The translations under genes were made by a program, and so were the position numbers. Positions 61,018 to 64,000 of a DNA stretch of 64,000 bases are shown piece by piece (position 1 is the first letter of the stretch; the number at the start of each line of letters is the position of its first letter). A model generated the notes under the pieces. It made no database searches. It was not told where the DNA came from and saw nothing but the letters and a program-made list of their open reading frames with translations. The stretch lies in contig NZ_JTJW01000006.1 in the NCBI RefSeq assembly GCF_000805385.1, positions 124,001-188,000 on the forward strand, written 5' to 3'. This DNA comes from Mycolicibacterium setense (GTDB taxonomy: Bacteria > Actinomycetota > Actinomycetes > Mycobacteriales > Mycobacteriaceae).

Positions 61018-62205
61018 ATGGCAGGCGTTCTCGACGGGATACGGGTGCTCGACTACGGGCGGTTCATCGCCGCGCCCTGGTGCAGCGCGATCCTGGCCGA
61101 CATGGGCGCGGACGTGCTGCGAGTGGAGAAGCGCGAAGGCGGGGAGGATCGTTGGGTTCAGGCCGTCACCGAAGGCGGTGAAGGCGGAACCTTCCTGCAG
61201 TGCAACCGCAACAAGCGCTCGCTGACGTTGGACTCCACCACCGCGGAGGGCGCCGAGATCACCCGGCGACTGGTGGCGAGCGCCGACATCGTGGTCGCCA
61301 ACATGCCCGCGGCCGGAATGCGGGCCAGCGGTTTGGATTACCAGACGCTGAAGGCGGTCAAGCCCGACATCATCCTGGCCAGCGCGACGGCCTACGGTGA
61401 GGGTGGTCCCTACAGCGACAAGATCGGCTTCGACGGGGCCGGGCAGGTGATGTCAGGGGCGGTCTATCGGCAGGGTCTGCCGGAACAACCCATCCGAACC
61501 GTCGTGCCCTACGCGGATTTCGGGACGGCGCTGACGTTGACGATCGGTGTGATGATGGCGTTGTATCACCGCGACAAGACCGGGGAGGGCCAGCACGTCG
61601 AGGGTGCGCTGCTCCCCACCGCGCTGATGCTGTCGAACGCCTTTCTGATCGAGCGGGAACTACTGCAGGTCGACAAGCCCCGGATGGGCAACAAGGGCGC
61701 TTCGGTCGCGCCGTGCGACCTCTATCGCACCGCTGACGATCAGTGGGTCCTGTTGCAGGTCGCCGGACAGCCCATGTTCAAGCGCTGGTGCCGGCTGGTG
61801 GGGCGCGAAGAACTGTTCGACGATCCGCGCTTCGCCAACGACGACATCCGCTGGGCCAACGGCGACGTCCTCAACGACATCATGGCCGACTGGTGTGCCG
61901 ACAAGACCAAGGCCGAAGTGATGGACCTGTTGGAGAAGGCGAAAATGCCTGCCGCGCCGCTACATTCCCCGCAAGACGTGCTCGATGACCCGCATGTGCA
62001 GGCCATGGGCTACCTCCAGCGGGTGCCGTTCCCCGGCGCATCGCGCGACGTACCGATCATCGAAACGCCGTTCCGGATGTCGGCGACGCCGGGCACGATC
62101 CGGCATCGGGCCCCGCTGCTCGGCGAGCACACCGACGAGGTGCTCGCCGAGATCGGCTATGACGCAGGCGCGATCGCGGGTCTGCGAGCGAACCAGATCG
62201 TGTGA
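61018..62205 (+). CDS. Class III (CaiB/BaiF) CoA-transferase
   Basis: A 395-residue family III CoA-transferase moving CoA between acids, a cheap way to activate a substrate. The N-terminus MAGVLDGIRVLDYGRFIAAP is typical. The catalytic Asp is D167 in YADFGTALTLTI, matching the usual Asp near 169. C-terminal motifs include APLHSPQDVLDDPHVQAMGY and APLLGEHTDEVL. The ATG lies 20 bp after the GntR gene. It ends the operon beside a convergent LLM gene (1-bp gap). Confidence 0.88.
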   Translation: MAGVLDGIRVLDYGRFIAAPWCSAILADMGADVLRVEKREGGEDRWVQAVTEGGEGGTFLQCNRNKRSLTLDSTTAEGAEITRRLVASADIVVANMPAAGMRASGLDYQTLKAVKPDIILASATAYGEGGPYSDKIGFDGAGQVMSGAVYRQGLPEQPIRTVVPYADFGTALTLTIGVMMALYHRDKTGEGQHVEGALLPTALMLSNAFLIERELLQVDKPRMGNKGASVAPCDLYRTADDQWVLLQVAGQPMFKRWCRLVGREELFDDPRFANDDIRWANGDVLNDIMADWCADKTKAEVMDLLEKAKMPAAPLHSPQDVLDDPHVQAMGYLQRVPFPGASRDVPIIETPFRMSATPGTIRHRAPLLGEHTDEVLAEIGYDAGAIAGLRANQIV

Positions 62206-62206
62206 G

Positions 62207-63034
62207 TCAGAGACTCTCGCCGATGGACTGCAGAGCCTCGAGTTGATCGCAGAAATGCTCGGCGCTGCTCGCCTGCACCGAGCAGTTGGCGATCGTGGCA
62301 CCGACGTCGCGTAACCGGCCCAGCCGTGTGCGTGCGGCATCCGGGTCGCCGAGCGGGTCCAGCGCCGCACCGGGGGACAGGACGATGTCGAAATCCGCGG
62401 GCAGCTGACGAGACCCGAGGAACTCGGCGATGGTGTCAGGCGACAGGCCGAAAGGCATCCAGCCGGTGCCGAATTCGACGGCGCGACGTAGCGAGCGTTT
62501 GGTGCGACCGCCCACCCACACTGCGAGATCCGTCCTGGGCGCGTGGGGCTCGATGGCGAAGCCGTCGACCACCGGCTGCCCCCACGCGTCCCGCAGCTTG
62601 GCGATGTCGCGGTCGGCCGCGGCTCCGCGATCGTTCCACCGGGCACCGAGCAGCTCGAATTCCTCGGTGAGCGACCCCACGCCGACGCCGAGGATGAGGC
62701 GTCCACCGCTGAGCCGGTCCAGGGTCCCATAGCTCTTGGCCAGCGCCACCGGATGGTGGTACGGGAGTACCACCACCGCGGTGGTCAAGCGAATGCGTCG
62801 AGTCCGCGCGGCCAGGAATGACAAGGTGGCCAGAGGATCCCAATAGACCGTCCCGCGCACTGCTGCGGCCGAGGCTGGTATTCCCGTGTGCTCGGCACAC
62901 GTGAGGTGGTGAAACCCCAACTTGTCTGCCGCCTCGGCGACCAACGCCAGCTCATCGGGGCCGGCGCCGGCCTCCCACGGGGAGAACTCGCCGGGGTGTT
63001 GCATCACGATGGGTGTGGATAGCCCGAGTTTCAT
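62207..63034 (-). CDS. Luciferase-like (LLM class, F420-type) oxidoreductase
   Basis: A 275-residue LLM-superfamily protein starting MKLGLSTPIVMQHPGEFSPW at an ATG with AAGGAGG; 28 upstream in-frame residues are rejected. It has FHHLTCAEHTG, IRLTTAVVVLPYHHPVALAK, the block YGTLDRLSGGRLILGVGVGS, and LGARWNDRGAAADRD. This set is usual for F420-dependent TIM-barrel oxidoreductases of mycobacteria, though FMN-dependent members exist. The substrate is unknown. Confidence 0.85.
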   Translation of the reverse strand: MKLGLSTPIVMQHPGEFSPWEAGAGPDELALVAEAADKLGFHHLTCAEHTGIPASAAAVRGTVYWDPLATLSFLAARTRRIRLTTAVVVLPYHHPVALAKSYGTLDRLSGGRLILGVGVGSLTEEFELLGARWNDRGAAADRDIAKLRDAWGQPVVDGFAIEPHAPRTDLAVWVGGRTKRSLRRAVEFGTGWMPFGLSPDTIAEFLGSRQLPADFDIVLSPGAALDPLGDPDAARTRLGRLRDVGATIANCSVQASSAEHFCDQLEALQSIGESL

Positions 63035-63114
63035 GGCGCTGCCTCCTTGATTGGATCCTTGCAAAGCTGACGGCGGCGACGACGGCCAGGTCGGTGGCAG
63101 CCTGCCGTTGGTGG

Positions 63115-64000
63115 TCACCGCTCACGGTCCCTCAGCATCGCGCGCAGCGCGGCGTTGTCGATTTTTCCGGTTGCGCCGCGCGGGACGGCGTCCTCGTCGT
63201 CGAGGAGCAGCCACAGCGTCGGCACCTTGAATGAACTGATGGCTTCTCGCGTGGCCGCACGTAGTGCCTCCACCGACAACCCGTCGCCCACTATCGCCGC
63301 ACCGACCTGATTGACCTGGCCGTCAGGAACATTGGCCACATACGCCTCGCGGACCCCCGGAATCGATCTCAACGCCCGCGCCACCTCACTCGGATACACC
63401 GTGGCGCCGCGGACCTTGAACATGTCGTCGGATCTACCGCGGTAGAACAGGAATCCGTCGTCGTCGAAGTATCCGAGATCGCCGGTGGGGTAGTAGCCGT
63501 CGGCGGTGAACACCTGCTCGCGGCTGCGCCGGCAGATTCCCCGCATCACGTGCGGGCCGCGTATCTGGATCGCCCCGATTTCGCCATGGGGCAGCGCCCC
63601 GCCGGTCGCGGTGTCGACGATGCGCACGTCCATGCCGTCGAACGGCTTTCCGCAGCTGCCCCACGCCGATGCGGGCATGTCGGTGTCCGCCCGGAATCCG
63701 CAGTACGGGCCGAACGATTCGGTCATCCCCAACAACGCCGCCCGTGCCCCGGGCCGTGACCGCATCCCCTCCGGCAGCAGCGCCTCCAGGCTTCCTGGTC
63801 GCAATGAGCTCAAGTCTGCGGTACCGGCGTGGCGGGCCAGTGCCTCGGCCTGCTCGGGCCAGCCGCGGAACAGCGTCACCCGTTCGCGCTGAAGCAGTGC
63901 GAGAGTCGAGTCGGGGGTGGGTATCGGTTCGGTCACCAGAGTCGCACCGGCCACCAGGGCCGACAGGATGCCTGCGCCGAAGCCGCCGACCCAGAAGAAC
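63115..64000 (-). CDS. Acyl-CoA ligase (AMP-forming), N-terminal part outside window
   Basis: The C-terminal part (about 295 residues) of an adenylate-forming ligase; the frame is open to the window edge, beginning FFWVGGFGAGILSALVAGAT. Motifs present are LLGMTESFGPYCGF, YYPTGDLGYFDDDGFLFYRG, the hinge SDDMFKVRGATVYPSEV and the catalytic Lys in GATGKIDNAAL. The P-loop lies outside. An internal GTG (63954) is not the real start. It lies 80 bp upstream of the LLM gene, on the same strand. Confidence 0.82.
   Translation of the reverse strand, partial: FFWVGGFGAGILSALVAGATLVTEPIPTPDSTLALLQRERVTLFRGWPEQAEALARHAGTADLSSLRPGSLEALLPEGMRSRPGARAALLGMTESFGPYCGFRADTDMPASAWGSCGKPFDGMDVRIVDTATGGALPHGEIGAIQIRGPHVMRGICRRSREQVFTADGYYPTGDLGYFDDDGFLFYRGRSDDMFKVRGATVYPSEVARALRSIPGVREAYVANVPDGQVNQVGAAIVGDGLSVEALRAATREAISSFKVPTLWLLLDDEDAVPRGATGKIDNAALRAMLRDRER

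Overview
The window looks like chromosome from a mycobacterium, probably a rapidly growing Mycolicibacterium-type species. It is uniformly GC-rich. It carries a complete six-gene set of mammalian-cell-entry (Mce) proteins, many fadE/fadD/echA-type acyl-CoA genes, a mycofactocin-type SDR, an F420-type luciferase-like oxidoreductase and an FprB-type ferredoxin/reductase fusion. It also carries a gene trio resembling the Rv1354c-Rv1356c region of M. tuberculosis. GTGA/ATGA stop-start overlaps are common. I saw no insertion sequence, prophage, CRISPR array, tRNA or rRNA.

Positions 1-25,000 hold a dense catabolic island built from CoA-thioester enzymes. There are six crotonase-fold proteins, three acyl-CoA dehydrogenases, one complete acyl-CoA ligase plus one cut by the window edge, and three paralogous metal-dependent amidohydrolase-2 proteins. 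A thiolase-like protein without the nucleophilic cysteine sits next to a DUF35 zinc-ribbon partner, which suggests a retro-aldolase pair. The island also has a double-hotdog dehydratase, an HpcH/HpaI aldolase, a TauD-type dioxygenase, a D-2-hydroxyacid dehydrogenase, a nitroreductase and two TetR regulators, one of them KstR-like. The genes lie in short divergent units, and six intergenic gaps contain variants of one motif, GAGAAT-N4-ATTCTC, best formed at 21,903-21,920. I read this as one regulon for uptake and breakdown of an unidentified cyclic or isoprenoid-like compound.

Positions 25,119-33,140 are an mceA-F operon plus a secreted protein. The YrbE permease genes that normally head such operons are absent. 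Positions 33,300-35,700 hold a TetR gene and fprB sharing a GGACA-N2-TGTCC site. A DMT exporter, a two-gene acyl-CoA dehydrogenase pair, a PAS protein and two tandem TetR regulators follow, up to 41,000.

Positions 41,300-47,000 contain a short flavoprotein, a GAF-GGDEF-EAL cyclic-di-GMP enzyme, a ThiF-nitroreductase fusion (MoeY-like) and a possible GNAT-fold protein. Then come purU, a MaoC hydratase, a flavin monooxygenase/hydrolase operon behind a double palindromic operator, and an unusual 696-residue zinc metalloprotease-like protein. Positions 53,400-64,000 are a second acyl-CoA catabolic cluster. It has acyl-CoA ligases, SDRs, a thiolase, two acyl-CoA dehydrogenases, a CoA-transferase and an LLM oxidoreductase, with a GntR regulator inside the rightward operon.
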